Positions 33,539 to 41,796 of a DNA stretch of 58,522 nt are shown here, piece after piece. The stretch lies in contig CAMBEO010000010.1 of NCBI GenBank assembly GCA_945865725.1, positions 1 through 58,522 of the forward strand, in the 5' to 3' direction. Under the pieces are notes generated by a model. The model was not told the origin of the DNA and did no database searches. It saw only the letters and a program-made list of their open reading frames with translations. Position numbers and translations under genes: made by a program. The stretch is from Thermoflexus hugenholtzii JAD2 (GTDB lineage Bacteria > Chloroflexota > UBA11872 > UBA12225). How positions within the stretch are numbered: the first letter of the stretch is position 1; every line of letters begins with the position of its first letter.

Positions 33539-35068
33539 TCAGGGCATTGGCTTCACTGGTACGTCGAGCGCGCGTACCGCGTCTTCCATGCGCATCCCGC
33601 GGCTCCCCTTTACCAGTACCGTCAAACGGCCGGAGGTGCCTGAAGCGTGCCGCCACGTCTCCAACGCGCCGGGGGCATCGGCGGCACGGGCGACCCACGA
33701 CACCGCCTCACGGTCCATGCCGGCGTCAATTGCGGCCCGGGCGATGCCCCGCGAGGCATTGCCGACCGCGACGAGGGCATGCGCGCGACCGGCCACGTAG
33801 GCACCGACCTGGGCGTGCGCGGGGGCCTCGTGCTCGCCGAGTTCGAACATGTCGCCGAGGACGGCGACGCGCGTGCCGTCGCACCCGGCGAGGAGGTCCA
33901 GGGCGGCGAGGCATGACGCGGGGCTCGCGTTGTAGGTGTCGTCGATGATGACGAGGCGGTCGTGCACCCGGGCGACCCTGACGCGAGGGGAGGTCGGCGG
34001 GGCCTCGAGGCCGGCGATGACCTCGGGCCAGTCGCACCCGAGGGCGAACCCGGTCGCCGCCGCCGCGAGTGCGGCCGCCACGAAATGCCTCCCGGCGAGG
34101 GGGAGGTGGACGTCGGCCTGGCGACCGTCGTGCACGAGCCGGAACGCGATCCCGTCGAGCCCGATCGCGCGCACCCCCTCGGCCCGGGTCGCCGCGCCCG
34201 GAGCCTCGCCGTAGGTGGCGACTCGCGCCCGCGTGCGGTTGCCCATCGCGGCCACGACCGGGTCGTCGAGGTTGAGGACGGCGGTGCCGCCCGGACGCAG
34301 GAACTCGACGAGCGTCCCCTCCTCGCGGGCCACGGTCTCGAGGTCGTGGAGGAACTCCATGTGCTCTGCCTCGATCCGGGTCATGACCGCGCAATCGGGC
34401 GATGCCAGCCCGGCGAAGGTCGCCATCTCGCCGGGGGCGGAGATGCCGATCTCGACCGCCGCGACCTCGTGGGCCGACTCGAGACCCAGGAGGGTGATCG
34501 GCAGGCCGAGCTCGTTGTTCAGGTTGCCCGCGGTGCCGAGGGTCCGGAAGCGCCGCGAGAGGACCGAGACGACGAGGTCCTTGGTGGACGTCTTGCCGAC
34601 GCTCCCCGCGATCGCCACGACTGGCCTGGCCCACCGGTCGCGCCACCAACTGCCGAACCGTTGCAAAGCGGCCATCGTCCCGATTTCCGGGTTGACCCGC
34701 ACGAGGACCGGCTTGCCTGGTGGCAGGGGCGCACCACCCGGCCAGTCGTCGATCGGGTGAGGCGTCCCGCCACCGGGGAGGGTGATGATCGAGATCGTGC
34801 CGTCCCGGATGGCTTGCGACAGGTCATCGGGCACGTGGTCGACGATGGCCGCACTGGCGCCATTCGCGAAGGCGTCGCGGACGAACTCGTGGCCGTCGCG
34901 CGCGTGACCCCGGATGGCGACGAACAGGCCGCCGGGGCGCATCGGCGGGTACCCGTCGGGGCGCGAGGACATCGTGACGGTCGTGAACGGCGCCCGGTGG
35001 CGCACGGCGAACCGGTCGGCTGGCGGCACGTTCCCCCATTCGAGCAGGTCCGCGAGGTGCGCCTCCAT
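33539..35068 (-). CDS. murF: UDP-MurNAc-tripeptide--D-alanyl-D-alanine ligase MurF
   Basis: Adds D-Ala-D-Ala to the stem peptide. The 509-residue product has the N-terminal MurF domain (GGLFVAIRGHARDGHEFV), the P-loop AGSVGKTSTKDLV, NLNNELGLPITLL, the magnesium-site EIGISAPGEMATFA, TRIEAEHMEFL and the C-terminal IDDTYNASPASCLAAL and VLVKGSRGMRMEDA. An insert of about 40 residues rich in Pro and Gly lies between the first two domains. The ATG at 35068 lies 63 nt after ftsI. murE, its usual neighbour, is missing here. Confidence 0.95.
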   Translation of the reverse strand: MEAHLADLLEWGNVPPADRFAVRHRAPFTTVTMSSRPDGYPPMRPGGLFVAIRGHARDGHEFVRDAFANGASAAIVDHVPDDLSQAIRDGTISIITLPGGGTPHPIDDWPGGAPLPPGKPVLVRVNPEIGTMAALQRFGSWWRDRWARPVVAIAGSVGKTSTKDLVVSVLSRRFRTLGTAGNLNNELGLPITLLGLESAHEVAAVEIGISAPGEMATFAGLASPDCAVMTRIEAEHMEFLHDLETVAREEGTLVEFLRPGGTAVLNLDDPVVAAMGNRTRARVATYGEAPGAATRAEGVRAIGLDGIAFRLVHDGRQADVHLPLAGRHFVAAALAAAATGFALGCDWPEVIAGLEAPPTSPRVRVARVHDRLVIIDDTYNASPASCLAALDLLAGCDGTRVAVLGDMFELGEHEAPAHAQVGAYVAGRAHALVAVGNASRGIARAAIDAGMDREAVSWVARAADAPGALETWRHASGTSGRLTVLVKGSRGMRMEDAVRALDVPVKPMP

Positions 35069-35131
35069 GGATGCGTGGCCTTCCCGTCGGGGGCGGGCGT
35101 GCTGCCCTTCCCGACCCGCGTGAGCGTGGCG

Positions 35132-37351
35132 CTAGCGGCCGGGTGCCGACTTCGCGAGGGCGGTCGCGGTCAGGCGCAACTGGTCGTGGTTCGCGGTCGG
35201 CGAGGGCATCACTGCCACGGGGATGGCGGTCACCGGGATCCGGGTCGGCGTGGCCATGCCGCCGATGAGGGCGCCGGCGGCCGCCCGCACCGGGACCGTC
35301 GGCGTCCCGCCGGTCGCGGGTACCCGTGCGGGGGCCACGCCGCCGACCGCCGCGTGGACTGCGCCTGGTGCCGGCACTGGGCGCGCCGGTGTCGCGACGG
35401 GCGCGCCTCCGGGTAGCGGCGCCCCGCCGGTCACGGTGCCCCGCGGCGCACCGGCGGCGATTGGCAGCCGCGTTGGCTCAACCACCTCGGTCGGGGTTGC
35501 GAGCTGGCGCTCCATCTGCCTGGCATCGGCGGTTGCGACCGCCGGCGGGATCGCCTCCGTGCGCGGCATGCGCAGGTACCGGGTGAGCTCCTGGCCGATC
35601 ATCGCGAACACGGGCTTTGCGACGAGGCTTCCCCAGGGCTCGTCGCGGGGCCGGTCGATCTTCACGAGGATGACGAACTGCGGGTCGTTCGCGGGGACCG
35701 CGCCCACGAACGACGCGATCGTCTCGTCGCGCTCGTACTGGCCGTTCACGGGGATCGAGGCGGTGCCGGTCTTCCCGGCGGCCTGGAACCCGGGAACCAG
35801 GGTGCCGCGGGTCTCGCCGTTCTCGGCGGACCGGAACAGCATTTGCAGCAATGTCGCCGCCGTGTCGCGCGAGATCGCCTGACGGACGATCTGCGGTCGC
35901 GCCTCCCGGATGACCTTGCCGGTCGATGGGTCGACGACCTTCTGGACGACGTGGGGACGCATCACGATCCCACCGTTCGCGAGCGTCGACATCGCGGAGG
36001 CCATCTGGATCGGCGTGATGGCGATGCCTTGGCCGAACGCGTTCGTGGCCAGGTCGGTCTCGGACCAGTCGGCCGTGCCATGGCGCTTGACGAGGCCGAC
36101 CTCCTCGCCTTGGAGGTCGATCCCGGTCCTGGCACCGAACCCGAACGCGCCGACGTATCGCTGGAATCGTTCCGGCCCCAGCTTCCGCGCGACGGTGGCC
36201 GCTCCGACGTTGCTGCTCCGCTCGAGCAACTGGGTCATCGTAATCCGGCCGTTGGCCTTGAAGTCCCAGTTGCGGATGACATGGCCGCCGACGGCAAGCA
36301 CGCCCGGATCGTCGATGGTGGACTCGGGCGTGACGAGGCGCTCGTTCAGGGCGCCGGCCATCGCGACGATCTTGAAGGTGGAACCCGGCTCGTAGACGGA
36401 AGAGATCGCGGGGTTCAGGAGGATCCCGTCCGTGAGGGCGGCCTCCTCGTACCGGTTCGGGTCATACGACGGGCGGCTGGCCATCGCGAGGACGGCGCCG
36501 GTGCGCGGGTTCATCACGATCACGGTCCCGCCATCGGCCCGGTGCTCGATGACCGCCCGTTCGAGCTCCCGCTCGGCCACGTACTGGATGGTCCTGTCGA
36601 TGGTGAGGTACGTGTCGAGGCCATCGACGGGCGGGCGCAGGTCCCGGATGCCGAACCCGATCTCGTGGCCGGCGGTGTCCTTTTCCGATCGCAGGCGACC
36701 CGGGGTGCCTGCAAGCTGCTCGTCCCAATGGCCCTCGACGCCGTACTGGCCGTGCCCGTCGAAGTCCACGTAGCCGATGAGCTGGGCCGCCAGGGTGCGG
36801 TCGGGGTAGGTGCGGCGCGTGGCGGGCTCGACGACGATGCCCGCGATCCGCAGGGCGGCGACCTGGTCCGCGACGTCCTGGTCAACGCGGGCGCCGTGGT
36901 TGAGGCGGACGTACGCGGCGGACTTGTTCAGGAGGGCCTCGAGGATCGGCGCCGGGCTGGTGCGAAGGATCGGAGCAAGGCGAGCGGCGACCTCCTCGGG
37001 GCGGCGAACTTGCGACGGGAACGCGCAGATGAACGCCGCACCGAGGTTCCCGGCAAGGAGCTCGCCATTCGTATCGCGGATCGCCCCGCGCGTCGCCGGC
37101 AACGTGTTGTCGAGGGCCTTCTGGGCCTCAAGTCGCTGGGTGAGCCGCCCGGACTCCAGCACCTGCCACCAGGCCAGGCGACCGGCGAGGAGCAGCGCGA
37201 TGGCGATCGTGCCCGCGCGGACGAGCTTGAGGGCCGTGCTCCCCGGGATGGTCGCTGGTTCCGGGGTTGACCGACCGGCGGTCCTTCGTGGTCCAGTGCC
37301 ACCCGGGGGGACGGCGCCGGTCCAGGCGCGCGCAGGGCTGGCGGTCGTCAC
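35132..37351 (-). CDS. ftsI: Peptidoglycan transpeptidase FtsI (PBP3-like, class B)
   Basis: Crosslinks septal peptidoglycan with FtsW. 739 residues: a Pro-rich cytoplasmic tail, a membrane helix around 43-62 (LVRAGTIAIALLLAGRLAWW), a PBP dimerisation domain (ATRGAIRDTNGELLAGN), and the transpeptidase domain with EPGSTFK (active-site Ser), RSSN (SxN) and GKTGTAS (KTG). The last 120 residues are a Pro/Ala/Thr-rich extracellular tail; no PASTA domain is seen. The GTG at 37351 overlaps the ftsL stop as GTGA. Confidence 0.95.
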   Translation of the reverse strand: MTTASPARAWTGAVPPGGTGPRRTAGRSTPEPATIPGSTALKLVRAGTIAIALLLAGRLAWWQVLESGRLTQRLEAQKALDNTLPATRGAIRDTNGELLAGNLGAAFICAFPSQVRRPEEVAARLAPILRTSPAPILEALLNKSAAYVRLNHGARVDQDVADQVAALRIAGIVVEPATRRTYPDRTLAAQLIGYVDFDGHGQYGVEGHWDEQLAGTPGRLRSEKDTAGHEIGFGIRDLRPPVDGLDTYLTIDRTIQYVAERELERAVIEHRADGGTVIVMNPRTGAVLAMASRPSYDPNRYEEAALTDGILLNPAISSVYEPGSTFKIVAMAGALNERLVTPESTIDDPGVLAVGGHVIRNWDFKANGRITMTQLLERSSNVGAATVARKLGPERFQRYVGAFGFGARTGIDLQGEEVGLVKRHGTADWSETDLATNAFGQGIAITPIQMASAMSTLANGGIVMRPHVVQKVVDPSTGKVIREARPQIVRQAISRDTAATLLQMLFRSAENGETRGTLVPGFQAAGKTGTASIPVNGQYERDETIASFVGAVPANDPQFVILVKIDRPRDEPWGSLVAKPVFAMIGQELTRYLRMPRTEAIPPAVATADARQMERQLATPTEVVEPTRLPIAAGAPRGTVTGGAPLPGGAPVATPARPVPAPGAVHAAVGGVAPARVPATGGTPTVPVRAAAGALIGGMATPTRIPVTAIPVAVMPSPTANHDQLRLTATALAKSAPGR

Positions 37352-37956
37352 TGGGGCGGCCTCGTCGGCGCGTGCGGAACGCCCGCTCCATCTGCCGCAA
37401 GCGCCCCAACGCTGCGGCGGGAGAGGGAAGGACTGACGCCGGCGAGGGCGCGCCAGATGGAGCTGATCGAGGGCCACGGGGACGCCGGCGACGCCACGTC
37501 GGCACCGCTTGTCCCCCGGATGACACTCAAGTGGAACCACCGGGCAAGGCGGTCGTCAAGCGCCGGTTGCTGGCTGCGCGATCGTGCCTCGGCGTCCCGG
37601 AGCCGCTGGTCAATGTCGATCGGCGCCCGCCGCGCACGGACATGGTCGGGCGAGGTGGCGGCCACCATGCCGAGCCGCGTCGTGGCATCGCCCTCGACGC
37701 GACCGAATGCGCGCAGCTGTGCCGACTGGGCCGCCAGGCGCTGCTCCTCGCGCTCAAGGCGGGCACGGGTGTCGTCCAGCTCGCGAATGTCGTAGCCCGT
37801 GGAGGCGACCTGCGAGGACTGGTTGATATAGAGGAACGCGAGGACGACCGAGGCGATGACGCCGCTCGTCGCGAGGCGAAAGGTTTGCGCGCTTGCGGAC
37901 TGGATCCGCGGTGACCGAGACGGGAACCCGATCGCGCGCAGGAGGGTGCCGATCAT
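37348..37956 (-). CDS. ftsL: FtsL-like cell division protein
   Basis: A 202-residue bitopic protein in the ftsL position. A membrane helix at about 31-50 (FRLATSGVIASVVLAFLYIN) is followed by a coiled-coil stretch, IRELDDTRARLEREEQRLAA, as in FtsL/DivIC proteins that join FtsQ and FtsI. It is longer than usual FtsL (about 90-120 residues). The last 30 residues (LSRRSVGALAADGAG region) are encoded by repeat modules C and A inserted in frame. The ATG at 37956 is the natural start before the helix. Assignment rests on topology and position, since FtsL sequences are poorly conserved. Confidence 0.8.
   Translation of the reverse strand: MIGTLLRAIGFPSRSPRIQSASAQTFRLATSGVIASVVLAFLYINQSSQVASTGYDIRELDDTRARLEREEQRLAAQSAQLRAFGRVEGDATTRLGMVAATSPDHVRARRAPIDIDQRLRDAEARSRSQQPALDDRLARWFHLSVIRGTSGADVASPASPWPSISSIWRALAGVSPSLSRRSVGALAADGAGVPHAPTRPPQ
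37386..37430 (+). repeat. modules C and A inside the 3' coding end of ftsL
   Basis: Module C (CTCCATCTGCCGCAAG, 37386-37401) is followed by GCGCCCCAA and the right part of module A (37410-37430). The element is within the ftsL reading frame, about 35 nt before the stop. Confidence 0.85.
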
Positions 37957-38038
37957 TGATCGCTGGGGTCCGACGGGGGCGTCATCGAGGGGTCTCCACA
38001 GGCACGTTGGCGGCGCGGTGTTGCGGATCGACTGAACC

Positions 38039-38155
38039 GGCCTAACCCCCCAACCCCCTTCCCGGCGCGGGAAGGGGGAGGCAAGGACCCCACCCCGGCG
38101 GGCAAGGATGCCCGCGGACCAAGCCCCCCACCCCGGCGGGAGAGGGAAGCACGGC
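38039..38155 (+). repeat. modules D, E and partial A between rsmH and ftsL
   Basis: Module D at 38039-38083 has a perfect 11-bp hairpin (CCCCCTTCCCG, loop GCG, CGGGAAGGGGG, 38054-38078). Module E follows at 38099-38121 and a partial A at 38131-38152. The text around 38141-38180 recurs at 41710-41750, so the shared block extends beyond the modules. Confidence 0.88.
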
Positions 38156-38161
38156 GGATGG

Positions 38162-39142
38162 TCAGGGCGCGGGCGTTCCGAGGAGTTCAACGGCGCGCAA
38201 CCGCGCACTGCGACTCCGCGGATTGGTCGCAACTTCCGCGTCGGACGGAACGAGCGGGCGCGGCGTGAGGATGCGGGCGCGGACACGCGCGCCGCAGACG
38301 CAGACGGGGAGTCCGGGTGGGCACGAGCAGCGGCCAGCGGCGTCCTGGAAGGCTCGCTTGACCACGCGGTCCTCGAGCGAGTGAAAGGCGATCACGACGA
38401 GGCGCCCGCCCGGTGCGAGCAAGTCGATCGACGCCATGACCGCGGCCCGGAGGGCGTCGATCTCGTCGTTGACCGCGATGCGCAACGCCTGGAAGGTGCG
38501 GGTCGCCGGATGGATCGCCCCTGGCCCGTGCGACGCCGGGACCGCGCGCGCGACGACCTCCGCCAGGTCCGTCGTGGTCAGGAAGGGACGCGTGGCCCGG
38601 CGGGCGACGATCACCCTGGCGACGCGCCGCGCATGGCGTTCCTCGCCGAACGTCGCGATCACCTCCGCAAGCGATGCCTCCGTCCCGCCATTCACGAGGT
38701 CCGCGGCGGTCGGCCCTCGGGAACGGTCCATGCGCATGTCGAGCGGGCCGTCGCGGCGAAACGAGAACCCTCGGTCCGCACGGTCGAGCTGCATCGAGGA
38801 GACCCCGGCATCGACGATCACCCCATCGACGGGCCTGGCGCGGTCGCCAAGGGTGCTGCGGAAAAGGACCTTGATGTCGCGGGCATTGCCCTGGACGAGG
38901 TGAAGGCGGGAAGCGAAGCGTCCGAGGCGGGCAGTGCAGGTCGCGAGGGCGTCGGCGTCGCGGTCGAGACCGATGCACACGCCGTCTGGTCCTGAGGCAT
39001 CGAGTAGTGCCTCGAGGTGGCCACCGGCACCTGCGGTCAGGTCGACGTAGGTCCCTCCGGGGCGGGGAGCGAGGAGGGCGAGCGCCTCGTCACGCATCAC
39101 CGGCACGTGGGGCACGTCACGGGCGGCGTCGCCATCCCCCAC
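38162..39142 (-). CDS. rsmH: 16S rRNA (cytosine1402-N4)-methyltransferase RsmH (MraW)
   Basis: Methylates C1402 of 16S rRNA and usually heads dcw clusters. The 326-residue product has HVPVMRDEALALL at the start, the SAM-binding YVDLTAGAGGHLEALL and GLDRDADAL, then VIVDAGVSSMQLDRADRGFSF, LDMRMDRS, TFQALRIAVNDE and VIAFHSLEDRVVKRAF. All family motifs are present. I chose the GTG at 39142 with GGAGGGGCAGGG upstream; later GTG codons just before HVPVM are possible. The start region lies in repeat-like C-rich sequence. No mraZ precedes it. Confidence 0.93.
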   Translation of the reverse strand: MGDGDAARDVPHVPVMRDEALALLAPRPGGTYVDLTAGAGGHLEALLDASGPDGVCIGLDRDADALATCTARLGRFASRLHLVQGNARDIKVLFRSTLGDRARPVDGVIVDAGVSSMQLDRADRGFSFRRDGPLDMRMDRSRGPTAADLVNGGTEASLAEVIATFGEERHARRVARVIVARRATRPFLTTTDLAEVVARAVPASHGPGAIHPATRTFQALRIAVNDEIDALRAAVMASIDLLAPGGRLVVIAFHSLEDRVVKRAFQDAAGRCSCPPGLPVCVCGARVRARILTPRPLVPSDAEVATNPRSRSARLRAVELLGTPAP

Positions 39143-39262
39143 CCCCTGCCCCTCCACCCCGAGACGGCCTAACCCCCCAGCCCCCTTCCCGGCGCGGGAA
39201 GGGGGAGCAGGACGGCCCCCACCCTCAGTCCCTCCCCCGCTTCGGCGGGAGAGGGAAGCACC
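39139..39262 (+). repeat. C-rich module, module D and module A upstream of rsmH
   Basis: CCCACCCCCTGCCCCTCC at 39139-39156 is shared with 9231-9248. Module D follows at 39166-39210 (hairpin 39181-39205) and module A at 39230-39262. Together they fill the gap between the zinc-ribbon gene and rsmH. Confidence 0.85.
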
Positions 39263-39278
39263 ACCCCACCGCCGCGCG

Positions 39279-39986
39279 CTAGTTCGGGGCATGCAGGAGG
39301 CGACTGCACGACGGGCACGCTTGCGGGGCGACCTCGCGCCGCACGCGTTGGGCGAAGGCGGTGGGCAGGTCGGTACGGCACCCCTCGCACCTCGCCCCTG
39401 AGAGCTCGGCGACCGGGACGCCATCGGCGACACGCGCGCGGATGCGTTCGAAGGCGGCAAGGTCCGCCGGATCCATCGCAGCGGCAAGCGCGGCCCGTTG
39501 TCGTGCGGTGGCCTCGCGACGGGCATGCGCGTCGGTGCGCTCGGCGACGCGCGAGAGGTTTCCGGTATTCATGTCGGCGAGCGCCTTGGAGACGGCCGCC
39601 TGGACCCGGGCCGCATCGCGCTCCGTCCGGGCGGTCACCTCCATCGCCGCGAGGGCAGCCTCCTCGAGGGATCCGCGCCGGACCCGTTCGCGCTCGATCT
39701 CCTGGCGGAGGGACTCGAGGTCGCGCGGCGACCCCTTGCCGGACCAGAGGCGCGCGTCGTGGTCGGTGATCCGCGCCTCGAGCTGCGCGAGCGTGAACTC
39801 GGCGTCCTTCTGGGCGGCGAGGGCGCGGGCGACGGCCTCGCGGGCGCGCCGAGTCGCAAGGTCGGCGGCCTTGACCTTCACCTGGTCGCCAAGCTGGGCG
39901 GTCAGGGACGCGGCGAGGGTGTCGAGGTGGATGATCTCGATGTCGAGTCGCCCGAGCGTGAGGACCGCCCGGCTGCGTTCGCCCAT
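39279..39986 (-). CDS. Coiled-coil protein with C4-type zinc ribbon (DUF164-like)
   Basis: A 235-residue protein. Residues about 10-180 are predicted long helices/coiled coil rich in Ala, Arg and Glu (LESLRQEIERERVRRGSLEE). The C terminus has CEGCRTDLP and QACPSCSRLLH, two CxxC pairs of a zinc ribbon. This architecture is widespread in bacteria next to rnhA, Nif3-like or cell-wall genes and its function is unsettled; nucleic-acid binding is often suggested. The ATG at 39986 gives a leader of about 48 nt after a TATACT box. It may cotranscribe with the dcw cluster downstream. Confidence 0.85.
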   Translation of the reverse strand: MGERSRAVLTLGRLDIEIIHLDTLAASLTAQLGDQVKVKAADLATRRAREAVARALAAQKDAEFTLAQLEARITDHDARLWSGKGSPRDLESLRQEIERERVRRGSLEEAALAAMEVTARTERDAARVQAAVSKALADMNTGNLSRVAERTDAHARREATARQRAALAAAMDPADLAAFERIRARVADGVPVAELSGARCEGCRTDLPTAFAQRVRREVAPQACPSCSRLLHAPN

Positions 39987-40034
39987 CCCCTACTCCCTGG
40001 CCCACACGCCCGGCGTTCCCCGGCACGCGGGGCG

Positions 40035-40040
40035 AGTATA
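40035..40040 (-). promoter_or_regulatory. candidate -10 box (TATACT) upstream of the zinc-ribbon gene
   Basis: TATACT on the minus strand lies in the 68-bp gap after pyruvate kinase. It may be the promoter for the zinc-ribbon gene and possibly for the dcw genes beyond it. A GTG 8 nt downstream at 40026 is out of frame with the zinc-ribbon protein. Confidence 0.45.
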
Positions 40041-40054
40041 CGAGGACGGTGGGG

Positions 40055-41494
40055 CTAGAGGGACCCCGGGAGCGGGTCGCCGATGCGATGGACCTTCACG
40101 AGGTTGGTCCCGCCGACGAGGCCGAGGGGAATGCCTGCGGTGATGACGATAAGGTCGCCGGGCACGGCGCACCCCAGCTGCACCGGGATCTCGGCGGCGC
40201 GGCGGAAGATCTCGTCGGTCGAGTCGAACGAAGGCACGCTGACCGGTATGACGCCCCACGTCAAGGCGAGGCGACGGCGCACCCGCTCGCTCGCCGTGAG
40301 CGCGATGACTGGCATCGTCGGGCGGTACTTGGCGACAAGCCGGGGGGTGGAGCCGCCGGCGGTGACGGTCACGATCGCCCGGGCGCCGAGTTCGCCGGCC
40401 ATCTCGACGGCGGCCTGGGCGACGGCCTCGGTCGCCGTTCCCGCGACATCAGCGAGTGCAGCGGCAAAGTGGCGTGTCTCGTCGACGACCGCCTCGGCGG
40501 CGCTGGCTATCGCCCGCATCGCGGTGACGGCATCGACCGGGAAGCGTCCGGTCGCCGTCTCGGCGCTGAGCATGACCGCGTCGGTCAAGCTGGTGACGGC
40601 GACGTGCACGTCAGTGGCCTCGGCGCGGGTCGGCCGGGCGCTGGAAACCATCGATTCGAGCATCTGGGTGGCGGTAATCGAGGGCTTGGCGGCGCGGTTG
40701 CAGCGGGCAAGGAGGTCCCGCTGGATCCTGGGCACGTCCTCGAGGGGGATCTCGACGCCAAGGTCGCCGCGCGCGACCATCAGGCCGTCGGCCTCCCTGA
40801 GGATCTCGTCTATCGCGTTGATGGCCTCCGGTCGCTCGATCTTGGCGATGATGGCGCACGCGTCGTGACCGTGTCCCCGGCGGGCCAGGTGGTCGCGAAG
40901 CTCGATGATGTCGGCGCCACGCCGGACGAATGACAAGGCCAGGAAGTCGACGCCGGCGCGGGCCGCGAAGGTGGCGTCATCAAGGTCCTTGTCGGTCAAG
41001 GCGGGCGCGGAGAGGGGGGCGCCGGGCACGTTGATGCCCTTGTGCGAGAGGAGGCGCCCGCCGCGTAGGACGGTCGTCACGATGTCCCGTCCGTCGGTCG
41101 AATCGACGCGCACCGCGAGGTTGCCGTCGTCGAGGAGGATGACCAAGCCGGGGCGGACCTCGGACGGGAGGGGTGCGTAATCGAGGGTCGCGATCCCGGG
41201 ACCGGCGACGATGTCACGGTTGGTGAGGACGAAACGCGTGCCCTCGGTGAGCGTGAGTCCATCGTCAGGCATCTTCCCGACGCGGATCTTCGGGCCTTGG
41301 AGGTCGGCGAGGATGCCGATCGTGCGGGTGCCTGCGAGGCATCGGACGGCCTCGATCCGCCGGGCGTGGTCGGACTGGGTGCCGTGCGACATGTTCAGCC
41401 GGACGACGTTCACGCCGGCGTCAAGGATCGCCTCGAGGACGCCCGGACGATCGGTGGCAGGGCCAAGGGTGGCGACGATCCGGGTCCGGCGCAT
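40055..41494 (-). CDS. pyk: Pyruvate kinase
   Basis: Last step of glycolysis, PEP + ADP to pyruvate + ATP. 479 residues: MRRTRIVATLGPATDRP, NVVRLNMSHGT, LADLQGPKIRVG, the inserted B domain, LSFVRRGADI, AKIERPEAINAIDEI (catalytic Lys and metal Glu), VARGDLGVEIP, ITATQMLESM and a complete C-terminal allosteric domain ending near LVKVHRIG. The ATG at 41494 sits 6 nt after a TATGGT box. It lies between a beta-propeller gene and the zinc-ribbon gene. Glycerate kinase, which feeds glycolysis below it, is 3 kb upstream on the same strand. Confidence 0.96.
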   Translation of the reverse strand: MRRTRIVATLGPATDRPGVLEAILDAGVNVVRLNMSHGTQSDHARRIEAVRCLAGTRTIGILADLQGPKIRVGKMPDDGLTLTEGTRFVLTNRDIVAGPGIATLDYAPLPSEVRPGLVILLDDGNLAVRVDSTDGRDIVTTVLRGGRLLSHKGINVPGAPLSAPALTDKDLDDATFAARAGVDFLALSFVRRGADIIELRDHLARRGHGHDACAIIAKIERPEAINAIDEILREADGLMVARGDLGVEIPLEDVPRIQRDLLARCNRAAKPSITATQMLESMVSSARPTRAEATDVHVAVTSLTDAVMLSAETATGRFPVDAVTAMRAIASAAEAVVDETRHFAAALADVAGTATEAVAQAAVEMAGELGARAIVTVTAGGSTPRLVAKYRPTMPVIALTASERVRRRLALTWGVIPVSVPSFDSTDEIFRRAAEIPVQLGCAVPGDLIVITAGIPLGLVGGTNLVKVHRIGDPLPGSL

Positions 41495-41500
41495 CGGCAC

Positions 41501-41506
41501 ACCATA
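41501..41506 (-). promoter_or_regulatory. candidate -10 box (TATGGT) of pyruvate kinase
   Basis: TATGGT on the minus strand lies 6 nt before the ATG at 41494, and no ribosome-binding site is present. Repeat modules start about 25 bp further upstream. Confidence 0.4.
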
Positions 41507-41549
41507 GCGGCGCGGCGCGATCACGCGCTGGGGAGGGAAGCACGGACCC

Positions 41550-41728
41550 CACCATCGTTATCCGCGTATGCGGTCCCTCCCCCGCTGCGGCGGGAGAGGG
41601 AAGCACGGCCCCCACCATCGTTATCCGCGTATGCGGTCCCTCCCCCGCTGCGGCGGGAGAGGGACGCACGGCCCCCACCCCCTGCGGGCAAGGATGCCCG
41701 CGGACCAACGGGAGAGGGAAGCACGGCG
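41550..41728 (+). repeat. tandem B-A repeat units (63-bp period) plus module E
   Basis: Two nearly identical B-A units start at 41550 and 41613. Each has ATCGTTATCCGCGTATGCG followed by the module A hairpin. Module E lies at 41684-41708 and a partial A at 41709-41726. The A right arm of the second unit has GGGACGCACGG where the others have GGGAAGCAC. Confidence 0.9.
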
Positions 41729-41796
41729 GATGGTCAGGTCGCGGGCGTTCCGCACGCGCCAACCAGCGACCGCTCCTTCCAATTGCCCCAGCTGGC

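Noticed and set aside
31741-33948. Plus-strand frame (735 codons) across ftsW, repeats and mraY
   Set aside because: It is antisense to conserved membrane proteins. It stays open only because of composition, and the repeats contribute low-complexity peptides.
39169-40026. Minus-strand frame with a GTG 8 nt after a TATACT box, overlapping the zinc-ribbon gene
   Set aside because: The alternative frame of the same strand encodes the CxxC...CxxC zinc ribbon and coiled coil. This frame is Arg/Pro/Gly-rich without motifs.
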